From Sphingobacterium sp. UGAL515B_05 (lineage in GTDB: Bacteria > Bacteroidota > Bacteroidia > Sphingobacteriales > Sphingobacteriaceae): 64,000 nucleotides of DNA. The DNA lies in the NCBI RefSeq assembly GCF_033097525.1, contig NZ_CP109907.1, positions 4,774,001-4,838,000 of the forward strand. Reading direction: 5' to 3'. The number at the start of each line of letters is the position of its first letter. The first letter of the stretch is position 1. Positions 8,864 through 17,391 of this stretch are shown here, piece by piece. A model generated the notes under the pieces. It saw only the letters and a program-made list of their open reading frames with translations, had not been told where the DNA came from and did not search any database. The position numbers and the translations under genes were made by a program.

Positions 8864-9364
8864 TTATTTTAGTTTATAAATTTTAAGCTGTTTTTGAAGC
8901 TTTTTCCGCGTCATGTGTATTCTGGTTTTAATTGTACCTTCTGGCATCCCAAAGTAGCTGGCGATCTCATGGTATTTGTATCCCTCAAGGAATAATTGAA
9001 ACACTTGGTAATTTTCTTCCGACAAACTACACATCGCTTTTTGAATATCGTCAGCGATGAACTTGTTGTCACTTTTATTGGATTCTACAGTGTTCGTGCT
9101 TTCCAGACCGATGTATGTTTCATGGATGTCGTTCGTACGTTTGGCTTTGCGATATTGGTTAATGTAAACATTTTTCATAATAACGTAGAGCCACGACATT
9201 AATTTTGGATGACGGATAAAATCATCGATCGATTTCAATGCACGAATAAGCGTCTCTTGAATTAAATCCTCTTTTTCATCGGGATCATTGGTGAATTTTC
9301 CAGCAAAATGTTTCAAAAGACTTCTTTTTTCCTCGACTAAAATATTCAAATTGGAATTGCTCAT
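8864..9364 (-). CDS. ECF-type RNA polymerase sigma factor
   Basis: 166 aa with sigma region 2 (EKEDLIQETLIRALKSIDDF, then SWLYVIMKNVYINQYRK) and region 4 (LSEENYQVFQLFLEGYKYHEIASYFGMPEGTIKTRIHMTRKKL), the latter a helix-turn-helix for -35 recognition. No anti-sigma gene is adjacent, unlike the second ECF gene at 34582. Surrounding genes (Ku, CsbD, trehalose synthesis) suggest a general-stress regulon, but this is inferred from context only. Confidence 0.92.
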   Translation of the reverse strand: MSNSNLNILVEEKRSLLKHFAGKFTNDPDEKEDLIQETLIRALKSIDDFIRHPKLMSWLYVIMKNVYINQYRKAKRTNDIHETYIGLESTNTVESNKSDNKFIADDIQKAMCSLSEENYQVFQLFLEGYKYHEIASYFGMPEGTIKTRIHMTRKKLQKQLKIYKLK

Positions 9365-9767
9365 AGTACCGTTTGTTAAATTGATTGATGTTTATTTGAT
9401 ACATGGAGGTGCAATTAAAGTGCTACATTTACGTTTTCAGATTCATCTAAAACTTGTTTAAACAGGCATAGGGGAAAAATACGTACACCTGCGTATTGAT
9501 CGTTTTGTAGCCTAAACGCTACAAGAATACACAATTGAAAACGTCCCGATAAAAATAGGCGGCCGATTAGGGGCCGGTCAATTGGGTATTTGTTCCATTA
9601 AAAAATGTCTTTATTACGGGTATCCTTCTGTATACAGTGGAGTATTGGAACTGTCTATTTTTTTAAGCAGAAGTTTAAATGATTGTTTTTTATCAGTTTT
9701 TATTAAACTAATAAGTTCTGAATGTGGTTCTTAAGAAAAAAAGGTTGATCACAAAAACAAATAGAAT
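9365..9767. other. Intergenic region between sigma factor and lipoprotein genes
   Basis: 403 bases without a convincing gene. Two inverted repeats are visible: TTGTAGC (9505-9511) with GCTACAA (9518-9524), and CGGCC (9560-9564) with GGCCG (9572-9576). Either could be an operator or leader hairpin. No clear TAnnTTTG promoter element precedes the lipoprotein gene, consistent with control by an alternative sigma factor, though not proof. Confidence 0.4.
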
Positions 9768-10019
9768 ATGAAAAAGAGCAAGAAATTCACGGTAGTTTTG
9801 GGAACGTTATTATTTTGTAGCACACTATTCTTTGCGTGCCAAAATCCAAACAAAAATCCAGCAGAGGGAAGTGGTCAGGCAGACAATATCGCGCCGAGCG
9901 CTGCCGATGAGACAAGATACAATTTAAGCGAGCAACAAAAAATGAGCATGCAGAAGGATACCAGTTTAGCAGACACGCTTAGGAAGGATAGTATCAATGC
10001 TATACAATCTAAACCTTAA
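9768..10019 (+). CDS. Small lipoprotein
   Basis: 83 aa. A Lys-rich start, a hydrophobic core (FTVVLGTLLFCSTLFF) and the lipobox-like FFAC give a type II signal peptide, with acylated Cys around residue 24. The mature part is short, polar and Asn/Ser/Asp-rich with no recognisable domain. Expected to be anchored in the cell envelope. A shared bidirectional terminator follows. Confidence 0.7.
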   Translation: MKKSKKFTVVLGTLLFCSTLFFACQNPNKNPAEGSGQADNIAPSAADETRYNLSEQQKMSMQKDTSLADTLRKDSINAIQSKP

Positions 10020-10062
10020 AGGAGCACTTAGCAAAGGTCACCCGTACCGCTTCGTTATATCC

Positions 10063-10095
10063 AAAAAAACTCCCTTAGTTGTGGGAGTTTTTTTT
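10063..10095. terminator. Bidirectional intrinsic terminator
   Basis: AAAAAAACTCCC (10063-10074) and GGGAGTTTTTTT (10083-10094) form a long stem with A and T runs on both sides, so it can act on both strands. It contains the stop codon of the convergent gene at 10075. Confidence 0.9.
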
Positions 10096-10425
10096 GTCCT
10101 TTTCTTTTTGATCTGAATCAGCATCATAAATATCTTCTTCTGAATGATCTGGTTTCTCTTTATGTTGATCCTCTTCTGTATTAATCTTTTCTTTAGTAGT
10201 GCGGTCGCGTTGTTCTTCTTCACTTGGATCGGGGCCAGCCATACTTTTTGGAGCGTATAGTTTGAGATTGACCGCATCTCGATCCGAAACTTTGGATGGA
10301 CTAAATAAAGCCCTAAGACTGTAGCTGTCCGGTTCGTTTTCCATTGGGGCTATTTCGTGCAAGAATAGGGAGCTTTCTCGGGAATAATCTGAAATAGTAT
10401 CGCCAAATTGAATTGCTGTATTCAT
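10075..10425 (-). CDS. Acidic hypothetical protein
   Basis: 116 aa from ATG 10425 (MNTAIQFGDT); a frame open to 10452 begins with TTG and is less likely. The first two thirds are unremarkable and soluble; the last 50 residues are dominated by Asp, Glu and Lys (DPSEEEQRDR, EDIYDADSDQKEKDKK) and are probably disordered. No family recognised. Its stop lies in the shared terminator stem. Confidence 0.55.
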   Translation of the reverse strand: MNTAIQFGDTISDYSRESSLFLHEIAPMENEPDSYSLRALFSPSKVSDRDAVNLKLYAPKSMAGPDPSEEEQRDRTTKEKINTEEDQHKEKPDHSEEDIYDADSDQKEKDKKNSHN

Positions 10426-10567
10426 AGTCTTTTTAATAGGAACATGAGCCAAATCTGATTGGTTCTCTTTTTTATAATGACAAAACGATATATTTTAAGA
10501 ATAAATTAAAACTTTTCATTTGTCGACCTTGTTATTAAACTAAAGTAATTTAGATAATAGAGATACT

Positions 10568-11146
10568 ATGAGAAAATTGACACTTCTTTTATTAATAACA
10601 GCAGGAATTGGGTATCAGGCCCATGCTCAGAAAATTGAAACCACGCCACAGATGTCATCGGATGTCGGAATTGAACCTATTCGACAAGGAAATTGGATGG
10701 TCGGCGGATCGATCGGTAATCTTGGCTATAGTTTTGAAGGAAAATCATTTAATGTAGCACTTCAACCACGAGCTGGTTATTTCGTGTCCGATGGATTGGC
10801 TATTGGTGCACAGGCAAATCTTGGTCTGGCAACTCAAAAAGATGCTGATAACGAATGGACCTATGGTGTAGCGCCATTTGTGCGTTATTACTTTCCAAAT
10901 GCGGGATCAAGTACAGGTCGGTTTTTTGGACAGGGAGATATTGGTATTTCAGGAAGCTCTAGGGGCAAAGATGTCGCGCTGGCGGTAGGAGCCAATGTTG
11001 GATATGCACATTTTATCACACGAACTGTTGCTTTGGAAGCTACCTTTGGCTACAATTATAGCAAGGCTAATATTAATACAGGCAGCGGTGCGAGTGGTTT
11101 AGGCGTTGGCGTAGGTTTTCAAATCTATTTACCAGGTAAACGCTAG
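10568..11146 (+). CDS. Outer-membrane beta-barrel protein
   Basis: 192 aa. Signal peptide with cleavage after AHA (about residue 20), then alternating amphipathic strands: VGGSIGNLGYSFEG, FNVALQPRAGYFVSDGLAIG, GVAPFVRYYF, ALAVGANVGYAHFI, ALEATFGYNYS and a final GVGVGFQIYL ending near the C-terminus. This pattern fits a small OMP_b-brl type barrel of about eight strands. Function unknown. Monocistronic, with a strong terminator 25 bases downstream. Confidence 0.8.
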   Translation: MRKLTLLLLITAGIGYQAHAQKIETTPQMSSDVGIEPIRQGNWMVGGSIGNLGYSFEGKSFNVALQPRAGYFVSDGLAIGAQANLGLATQKDADNEWTYGVAPFVRYYFPNAGSSTGRFFGQGDIGISGSSRGKDVALAVGANVGYAHFITRTVALEATFGYNYSKANINTGSGASGLGVGVGFQIYLPGKR

Positions 11147-11170
11147 CAAAAAATAGCAATCTTTAACAGC

Positions 11171-11205
11171 ATGTTTCCAATTGATCAATTGGAAACATTT
11201 TTTTT
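11171..11205 (+). terminator. Intrinsic terminator of the barrel gene
   Basis: A perfect 28-base palindrome (11171-11198; half-site ATGTTTCCAATTGA) is followed by eight T. Confidence 0.9.
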
Positions 11206-11310
11206 GGACGCCACCGTATAATTACTTGCTTATATGTATGAAAGACCTATTCTTCTCAAAATGACAAAAATTAGAAAACATTTGAAGCAACGTAGCTGTT
11301 TTGCTAATAA

Positions 11311-11316
11311 AAGGAG
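11311..11316 (+). promoter_or_regulatory. Shine-Dalgarno sequence AAGGAG deciding the start at 11322
   Basis: AAGGAG ends five bases before ATG 11322 and rules out the upstream TTG at 11301. Full Shine-Dalgarno sequences are uncommon in Bacteroidota; another AAGGAG stands seven bases after its like before the csbD start (about 11631-11636). Confidence 0.7.
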
Positions 11317-11321
11317 CTGAA

Positions 11322-11594
11322 ATGATGACAGGGACAAAAAATATTGGTTTGGTACTCAAAGATAGAATGGGGAAATGGTCTTCTTATAACATTCCATTAC
11401 TCAAAGAGTGCCACCTGAACAACAAGCTTGTGAAGAGCAATGAGCTGGAAGGTATTTTTGTCATAGGAAGTTTAGCAACGGGACTATACATATTTTCATT
11501 GTATAAAAACCGTTTTATAGACTTGATGGGCAAGCGAATCGGGATGGAGGAGATCTGTGAACATTTTGATAGCTATAAACAGACATTAATATAG
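11322..11594 (+). CDS. Hypothetical protein upstream of csbD
   Basis: About 90 aa starting at ATG 11322 or 11325, set by a strong AAGGAG. One hydrophobic segment (GIFVIGSLATGLYIFSLY, about residues 43-60) may be a single membrane helix or the core of a small domain. No family recognised. 45 bases before csbD on the same strand with the same kind of ribosome binding site, so probably the same operon and a stress role. Confidence 0.6.
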   Translation: MMTGTKNIGLVLKDRMGKWSSYNIPLLKECHLNNKLVKSNELEGIFVIGSLATGLYIFSLYKNRFIDLMGKRIGMEEICEHFDSYKQTLI

Positions 11595-11639
11595 ATATAT
11601 AAGTACAAACAATTCATTTTTTTTAAACAAGGAGCATTT

Positions 11640-11825
11640 ATGAGTAATTTAACATGGAAAGGCCGTTGGAACGAGCTGAAAGGTAAAGTGAAACAGCAAT
11701 ATGCAGATTTAACCGATGATGATCTACTATATGCAGAGGGAAAAGAAGATGAATTGTTGGGTAAATTGCAACAAAAGACCGGAAAAACCAAAGAAGAGGT
11801 AGAAAACTGGCTGGATAAATTGTAA
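11640..11825 (+). CDS. CsbD family stress protein
   Basis: 61 aa, full length for the family. Typical CsbD pattern: N-terminal WKGRWNELKGKVKQQYADLTDDDL, then GKEDELLGKLQQKTGKTKEEVENWL. These small, charged, largely helical cytoplasmic proteins are induced by general stress in many bacteria; biochemical function is unknown. Preceded by AAGGAG and followed by a 15-bp-stem terminator. Confidence 0.93.
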   Translation: MSNLTWKGRWNELKGKVKQQYADLTDDDLLYAEGKEDELLGKLQQKTGKTKEEVENWLDKL

Positions 11826-11864
11826 TATTTTATCAAGGCCATTTAATTGGCAATTATACGTGTA

Positions 11865-11905
11865 AAAATGTGCGATCAATTTATTTTGATCGCACATTTT
11901 GTTTT
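11865..11905. terminator. Intrinsic terminator after csbD
   Basis: A perfect 15-bp stem, 11865-11879 with 11886-11900 (core TGTGCGATCAA), with a six-base loop. The T-rich tail is on the plus strand; it may also stop minus-strand transcription from the GH15 gene. Confidence 0.85.
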
Positions 11906-11909
11906 TATG

Positions 11910-13721
11910 TCAATGAAAAATTGGTTTATCTAATTTGATGGCAAGACGATAAACGGCATTCATCAATCCAACGTGACTGTAGGCTTGTGGAAAATTGCCC
12001 CATTGGCTGCCATTGTCCTCGGTAACATCCTCACTGAACAGGCCCAGGTGATTGCTGTAGGTCAGCAAACGTTCCAGGATCTCTTTCGCTTCCTCCACAC
12101 GGCCGACACAGGCTAGCGCTTCCACGTACCAAAATGCACAGACTAAGAAAGTGGATTTGGGTCTGCCGAAGTCATCTTGATGCTTATATCGATAGAAAAG
12201 TCCATTTTCACCTTTTAATTCCTTTTCCAGCATTTCGAGATGATGAAGGGCGCGTTCCGATTTTGGGTCAAGGTAATCCATGACGATGAGCTGCAAGGTA
12301 CTGGCGTCTAAATTCCGGCTATCAATAGCATTCTGATAGACTTTTCGCTCTTCGTCATAACAGGCCTCGATGTAAGCTTCTGCTTTTTTTAAGAGGACAT
12401 TTGCGCGATCCTCCATATCTTGATAACCATTTTGGCGCGCAATCAACAGGGCTGCTTTACATCCGACCCATTGAAAAAGATTGGAATAGCAATGGTGGTT
12501 GGCAAAATTTCTAAACTCCCAGATACCGGCATCTTTTTCCTCAATAGTAGCCTCAATCTTTTCGAGAATGAAATTTACCCAGCCTAATACATTCTTGTTT
12601 TCATGGATTTTAAAACGCTGGTCGGTGAAAAGAGGTAACAAGGCAATCATTGCCTGGCCATATACATCATTTTGAATATGTTCAAAAGCTTGATTGCCGA
12701 TCCGTACTGGACCGCTATCCTGATAGCCTTTTAGGTAAGGTAAAATGTGCTCTGTCAGTTCTGTGGTACCAAGGATACCATATAAAGGTTGAAGTCTTCC
12801 AGGGTTGCGATGCGTGATGCCAGCAATATAATTCGCAAAGCTCTCCATTTCTTCAAATTGACCGATGTGCGTCAAGGCTGTTAGGACATAATAACTATCA
12901 CGTACCCAGCAATAACGGTAGTCCCAGTTTCTTCCCGAGCCTGGATATTCGGGAAGACTAGTGGTTGATGCGGCGATAATTGCTCCGGTATCCTCATATT
13001 GATGAAGTTTCAACACCAGAGCAGATCGGATAACTTCTGTTTGATAAATGTTGGGGATACTACACCTTTTAATCCATCGCTGCCAATAACTGAGCGTCTT
13101 ATGGAGGAAATCCTCACAGGTGCTTACAATGGCCGATTCGAAAGCTGCATCATACGTCAGTATAAGGTATTTATTTTCACTGATAATGGTCCAGCTTTCC
13201 TCTTGGAAGAAATGTGAAATAGGCAGATCAGTAGTAAGTCGAATCCGTTCTCCGACCTGATCGTTGCTATAAAGAATATGGTTACTGCCGCGGGTAGGCT
13301 TAAGTGCCAAGCGGCCGTAGTCGGCAGTCGGCTGACATCTGATGTTGACGCTAGGAGCACCATGCAGTGGCTCAATCTTGCGTATCAGCATCAACGGTTT
13401 AAAATACCGCCCGAATTGTTCAAAACGAGGTGCAAAATCGGTAATACGATACGCATAAGATTCTGTATGGATTTCCGTGCAGAGTACATTGGAGTTTTTG
13501 ATGTAATACTGCTTGGTTTCCACAACTGCTTCCTCTGAACTAATCTTGAACGTTCCACCTTGATTTTTATCGATCATACTGCCGAATACAAAGCTATCTT
13601 CAAAAGATGGCCAGCACAACCATGATATGTTTGTGTCAATGCCAACATGCGCTATGTAGGAACAATTTCCAATGATTCCAGATTGGTAGATATGTCTGTT
13701 TTCTGTTGTATTTTCGTTCAT
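11910..13721 (-). CDS. Glycoside hydrolase family 15 protein (glucoamylase/trehalase-like)
   Basis: 603 aa, cytoplasmic (no signal peptide). N-terminal beta-sandwich (GIIGNCSYIAHVGIDTNISW, LCWPSFEDSFVFGSM) followed by an alpha/alpha barrel with GH15 motifs RNWDYRYCWVRDSYY, IWEFRNFANHHCYSN and WGNFPQAYSHVGLMNA. Barrel Glu residues in the conserved segments are candidate catalytic groups. Its ATG overlaps the otsAB stop by one base (TAATG), implying translational coupling. GH15 enzymes coupled to trehalose genes can act as trehalases or glucan hydrolases; here trehalose turnover is likely but not shown. Confidence 0.88.
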   Translation of the reverse strand: MNENTTENRHIYQSGIIGNCSYIAHVGIDTNISWLCWPSFEDSFVFGSMIDKNQGGTFKISSEEAVVETKQYYIKNSNVLCTEIHTESYAYRITDFAPRFEQFGRYFKPLMLIRKIEPLHGAPSVNIRCQPTADYGRLALKPTRGSNHILYSNDQVGERIRLTTDLPISHFFQEESWTIISENKYLILTYDAAFESAIVSTCEDFLHKTLSYWQRWIKRCSIPNIYQTEVIRSALVLKLHQYEDTGAIIAASTTSLPEYPGSGRNWDYRYCWVRDSYYVLTALTHIGQFEEMESFANYIAGITHRNPGRLQPLYGILGTTELTEHILPYLKGYQDSGPVRIGNQAFEHIQNDVYGQAMIALLPLFTDQRFKIHENKNVLGWVNFILEKIEATIEEKDAGIWEFRNFANHHCYSNLFQWVGCKAALLIARQNGYQDMEDRANVLLKKAEAYIEACYDEERKVYQNAIDSRNLDASTLQLIVMDYLDPKSERALHHLEMLEKELKGENGLFYRYKHQDDFGRPKSTFLVCAFWYVEALACVGRVEEAKEILERLLTYSNHLGLFSEDVTEDNGSQWGNFPQAYSHVGLMNAVYRLAIKLDKPIFH

Positions 13722-15904
13722 TATTTTACGATAAGTTGATTTAAAAACTGAAGAACATCTTCCTGTTCATCTAAATAATATTTTGCTGCAGATTTGTTGC
13801 TGCCTACCTTAATACTTATGGTCGATTGAGGTAGATACCTAAATAGATCTTCGTCCGTAATGTCGTCGCCAATAGCCAACATAAAATCTGCTTTTATATG
13901 TCCTGCGATTTCCAATGCCGCCTTACCTTTATTAACTTCTGTATTTTTGACCTCAATGACAGCATTTCCATCCAGTAGCTGTAATCCATAGTCGTTAAGC
14001 ATTGGGTTTAAGGTCTCCTTTAGCTCTGTTGCTTTAAGTTCGCCTAAGCCCAGTTCTACTTTTCTATAATGCCAAGCTAACGAGTAGGGCTTGACCTCAA
14101 TATAAGCACCCGGAGTTTGATCGGCCAGTTTTTCCATCAGCTTCTTTACTTCAGGCATCCAGTGGAGGGCTAATCCTTTTTTATACGACCAGTTGAAATT
14201 TGGGAAATTTGACCAAATGCCATGTTCGGCAACTAAATAGTAAGATCGACCGTCAAACCATGACGATAAGCTCTCTTGTGATCGGCCGCTTATGATGACC
14301 AATGTATTGAGTGGATCAGAAATGATATTATCCAAAAGGTTATACAACAGGGTCGTCGGAGTTGCTTTCTGGGCATGGTTCTGGAATTTGACCAAGGTAC
14401 CGTCATAGTCCAGAAAAAAGAGTCTATTGCTACTTTTGCTATACCTTTCTGAAATACTATTCAACACCTTATCCGAGATTCGCCTTGCCCATTCGTCACG
14501 TTGTATGGCTTTGGTTTCAGCCAAACGATTGGTAAAGAGCTGCACCCAATGTTGCACATTAAACTTCTGTATAATCTGAATATTGGCATCGGTACGTTCC
14601 TGAATTTCTTCGGGCGGCATTTTAAGCGCTTGGTAAATACTGTCTGCCGTTTCTGTACGATTATAGGGGTTAATAATCAAGGCATCAACGAGTTCCTTGG
14701 AGGCGCCTGCAAACTCACTTAAAATCAATACCCCCTTTGATAAAGTCTTACTGGCGATGTATTCTTTACTTACAAGATTCATCCCATCTCGCGTAGATGT
14801 AATCATACAGATATCGGATGCAACATATAATCCAACCAGCTCTTCGAATGGAAGCGATTTATAAAAATATAGTACCGGCGTCCAGCTTAGATTGCCATAA
14901 ATGGAATTGATTTCACTCACCTTCCGGTTAATCTCATCTTTCAGTTTTTTGTATTGCGATACCTTATCCCTGGAGGGCACGATAAGCATATATAGCACAA
15001 CTTTTGTATGCCATTCGGGGTATTTTTCAAGGAAAGTGAGGAATGCACGTAATCGCTCTAATATCCCTTTGCTATAATCGAGCCTATCGACAGCTATAAT
15101 AATCTTTTGATCGGGAAAATGGCTCCGGAATTGGCTTGCAATGGACTGGATTTTAGGCTGACTGCTGACTTCGACGAATTTATCAAAATCAATACCCATC
15201 GGAAAGGATTCTATAAATATATGACGGTCTTTGTACTTGAGCTGGTTATGTCCAGACGATACATGCAGTATTTTTTTGCAGGCATTTAGAAAGTTCTGAC
15301 TATCGGCGAAAGTATGAAATCCGATAAGATCTGCTCCCAGTAAACCTTCAACCAATTCTTTACGTTGCGGAATGTTCATAAAGAGTTCTTCCGAAGGAAA
15401 GGGGATATGGTGAAAATAACCGATGTTGAGCTCCTGGTTTTCTAAACGCAACAGTTGAGGGAGTAGCATAAGCTGATAATCCTGCACCCAAATAAAATCG
15501 GATGGCGCATCGATAGAAAGCGCAGCCTCGCAAAATTTCCTATTTACTATGACATAGGTAGACCAATATTCGCGGTCAAAATGGATGTAGCTCGGCTGAT
15601 AGTGGCAAATAGGCCAGAGGACCTCATTGGAATAACCTTCGTAGAAATTACGTATTTCATCTTTTGATAAGAAAACAGGAAGTAAGCTCATCGGTTTGAG
15701 AAGCTCGACAATCTTTTCTTTTTCCTCTTCATCTTTGGGAACAATTCCCGGCCAGCCAACCCAAAGTATTTCATCCGTATCAAAGGCGGAATTTAAACCG
15801 GTTGCCAGTCCGCCCGCACTAGGCTTGATGATTAATTTTTCTTTTTTTCGTTCTATTTGTATCGGCAGTCTATTTGAAATTATTATTTTCTTCTTTTTCT
15901 TCAT
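13721..15904 (-). CDS. otsAB: Fused trehalose-6-phosphate synthase / phosphatase
   Basis: 727 aa. Residues about 1-470 are a GT20 trehalose-6-phosphate synthase: IIISNRLPIQI, PSAGGLATGL, WVGWPG, DFIWVQDYQLMLLP, GYFHHIPFPSEELF, DRLDYSKGI and TSTRDGMNLVSKEYIA. About 500-727 is an HAD phosphatase with nucleophile motif FFLDYDGTLV and the metal-binding GDDITDEDLF. Together they convert glucose-6-P and a nucleotide glucose donor to free trehalose, an osmoprotectant. First gene of a two-gene unit with the GH15 gene. Confidence 0.95.
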   Translation of the reverse strand: MKKKKKIIISNRLPIQIERKKEKLIIKPSAGGLATGLNSAFDTDEILWVGWPGIVPKDEEEKEKIVELLKPMSLLPVFLSKDEIRNFYEGYSNEVLWPICHYQPSYIHFDREYWSTYVIVNRKFCEAALSIDAPSDFIWVQDYQLMLLPQLLRLENQELNIGYFHHIPFPSEELFMNIPQRKELVEGLLGADLIGFHTFADSQNFLNACKKILHVSSGHNQLKYKDRHIFIESFPMGIDFDKFVEVSSQPKIQSIASQFRSHFPDQKIIIAVDRLDYSKGILERLRAFLTFLEKYPEWHTKVVLYMLIVPSRDKVSQYKKLKDEINRKVSEINSIYGNLSWTPVLYFYKSLPFEELVGLYVASDICMITSTRDGMNLVSKEYIASKTLSKGVLILSEFAGASKELVDALIINPYNRTETADSIYQALKMPPEEIQERTDANIQIIQKFNVQHWVQLFTNRLAETKAIQRDEWARRISDKVLNSISERYSKSSNRLFFLDYDGTLVKFQNHAQKATPTTLLYNLLDNIISDPLNTLVIISGRSQESLSSWFDGRSYYLVAEHGIWSNFPNFNWSYKKGLALHWMPEVKKLMEKLADQTPGAYIEVKPYSLAWHYRKVELGLGELKATELKETLNPMLNDYGLQLLDGNAVIEVKNTEVNKGKAALEIAGHIKADFMLAIGDDITDEDLFRYLPQSTISIKVGSNKSAAKYYLDEQEDVLQFLNQLIVK

Positions 15905-16066
15905 AAGAATATTAGATCGATTTATTTGCAGTGTGGAAGAGTTATATTGAAATAACGATGGGCTTGTAATCCACTTATCTGAACAACCTCGGGAGAGAAT
16001 AGTTTGAATAAATTCAAATTAGAAAGACAATAGGGAAGCTGTTGAAGAAAGAACAAGGTATTTTGC

Positions 16067-16103
16067 AAAAAAAAAGACCTCTATTTCTACAGGTCTTTTT
16101 TTG
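16067..16103. terminator. Bidirectional intrinsic terminator
   Basis: AAAAAAAGACCT (16069-16080) pairs with AGGTCTTTTTTT (16091-16102), with A and T runs on both sides. It ends the luxS/nucleosidase unit on the minus strand. Confidence 0.88.
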
Positions 16104-16133
16104 CTATTTCATTAGATTCCGATATACTGAAAA

Positions 16134-16775
16134 TTACGATACACTGACCGCTACAGCTTTTTCGTTATCCAGCTTTTTCATGAATTGATCGAGAATATCA
16201 CCTAATCTCCCTGAAATTTCGCCTAAAATACTTTCCCAATCTTTCACTGTACCATCACAATTGTCTGAAACAATTTTAATACTATGAAAGGTGAGATTTT
16301 TTTGAAAACAGAAATTCGCTAAGGCATAAGATTCCATATCAAATGCCAAAGGATTAAAATGTTTGATATCCTGATAAAAAGCAGTATTTACATTGATAAA
16401 ACGATCCGATGTCAAAAGTGCATCTTCGTAGCGAAATTCATCACGAGATATGGATTCCAATACGCCTTGACCTTTAAAAAACAAGGTGTTTTCCAGGAAA
16501 AATCCATCCGTATAAGCATCCCCTTGTGCATAGTATGCCGGATAAAGGACATGGCCTATCGGATGCCTTGTACAACCTACCGTGCCAACATTGAGAAGAA
16601 CAGGACTGATCCCTAATGCTTTGATGTCCTCGTAAAGCGTAGCTACGGACAGGAGCGCATTTACTTTACCTACACCAATTTCGTATACAAAAGTCGATTC
16701 ACTTGTCGAATTAAAAGATAGCTCATTTTTATTTGCTACCAAGATAATCGTTTCAATATCTTTATTCAGGATCAT
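16134..16775 (-). CDS. MTA/SAH nucleosidase-like protein, PNP/UDP phosphorylase fold
   Basis: 213 aa. Family features are VGKVNALLSVATL near residue 36, LNVGTVGC near 60, the ribose-binding FDMESYALANFC and the catalytic-Asp-type segment KIVSDNCDG. Diverged from E. coli Pfs but with the Met-Glu and Ser-Asp motifs kept. It would cleave S-adenosylhomocysteine (and methylthioadenosine) to give S-ribosylhomocysteine, the substrate of LuxS, whose gene lies directly upstream with no intervening base. The pairing makes a complete two-step SAH detoxification module. Confidence 0.8.
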   Translation of the reverse strand: MILNKDIETIILVANKNELSFNSTSESTFVYEIGVGKVNALLSVATLYEDIKALGISPVLLNVGTVGCTRHPIGHVLYPAYYAQGDAYTDGFFLENTLFFKGQGVLESISRDEFRYEDALLTSDRFINVNTAFYQDIKHFNPLAFDMESYALANFCFQKNLTFHSIKIVSDNCDGTVKDWESILGEISGRLGDILDQFMKKLDNEKAVAVSVS

Positions 16776-17282
16776 TTAATTTTCTTCGATATATGGATAC
16801 TCAAATTCCAATTCTTCGGCAGTAATTAGATTTAAGAAGTTAACACAAGCCTGTTTTGAGGTGGGAAAATCCATGAATGTGTAGTTTCCGCAGCTAATTG
16901 GATTTTGGAAAGGTACTTCGTATCCTTCTGTAAGAACAGTCTCTAATACTTCTTTCATCAATTCCGCCACATTCTGAGGAGTTTTCGCTGTTCCAGCCAA
17001 TACAACATAAAATCCCGTGCAACAACCCATTGGCCCAACATAAATAACTTCATCACCTAAGATGGTTCTAATTTCTGTTGCAAAACAATGTTCTAAGGTA
17101 TGCATGACCTCAGGTGATAGCATACGCTCCGGAGAATTCGGTCTGATCATGCGAATGTCGTAAGTTGTGTAACTCTCAACATTGCTGTTATTGGTTGTAG
17201 AAGCTTTAGCGTAGATCCCTTGTTTTAACTTGGTATGATCTACCGTAAAACTATTTACTTTTGCTTTTTCTTTTGTGTACAT
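16776..17282 (-). CDS. luxS: S-ribosylhomocysteine lyase LuxS
   Basis: 168 aa, full length. Converts S-ribosylhomocysteine to homocysteine and the AI-2 precursor. Visible: SFTVDHTKL at the N-terminus, metal ligands His-x-x-x-His in HTLEHCFA with the catalytic Glu between them, catalytic Cys in PMGCCTGFY, and third ligand Cys in SCGNYTF. All key residues are present. First gene of a two-gene unit with the nucleosidase-like gene; an 8-bp inverted repeat lies 17 bases before its start. Confidence 0.95.
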   Translation of the reverse strand: MYTKEKAKVNSFTVDHTKLKQGIYAKASTTNNSNVESYTTYDIRMIRPNSPERMLSPEVMHTLEHCFATEIRTILGDEVIYVGPMGCCTGFYVVLAGTAKTPQNVAELMKEVLETVLTEGYEVPFQNPISCGNYTFMDFPTSKQACVNFLNLITAEELEFEYPYIEEN

Positions 17283-17298
17283 CTTGTTCTGTTCAAAG

Positions 17299-17321
17299 CT
17301 ATAACGCTTGTGACGTTATAG
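17299..17321 (-). promoter_or_regulatory. Inverted repeat in the luxS upstream region
   Basis: CTATAACG (17299-17306) and CGTTATAG (17314-17321) form a perfect 8-bp dyad with a 7-base spacer, 17-39 bases before the luxS start. Candidate operator or leader hairpin. A related palindrome, TATAACGTTATA, stands at 36065-36076 just before the LOG-family gene. Confidence 0.5.
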
Positions 17322-17391
17322 GGGTTAAAAGTTGAATATCAAAAATTTCTACAAAGATACTAGATTATTGTAGAAAAGAACGACAAAACTA

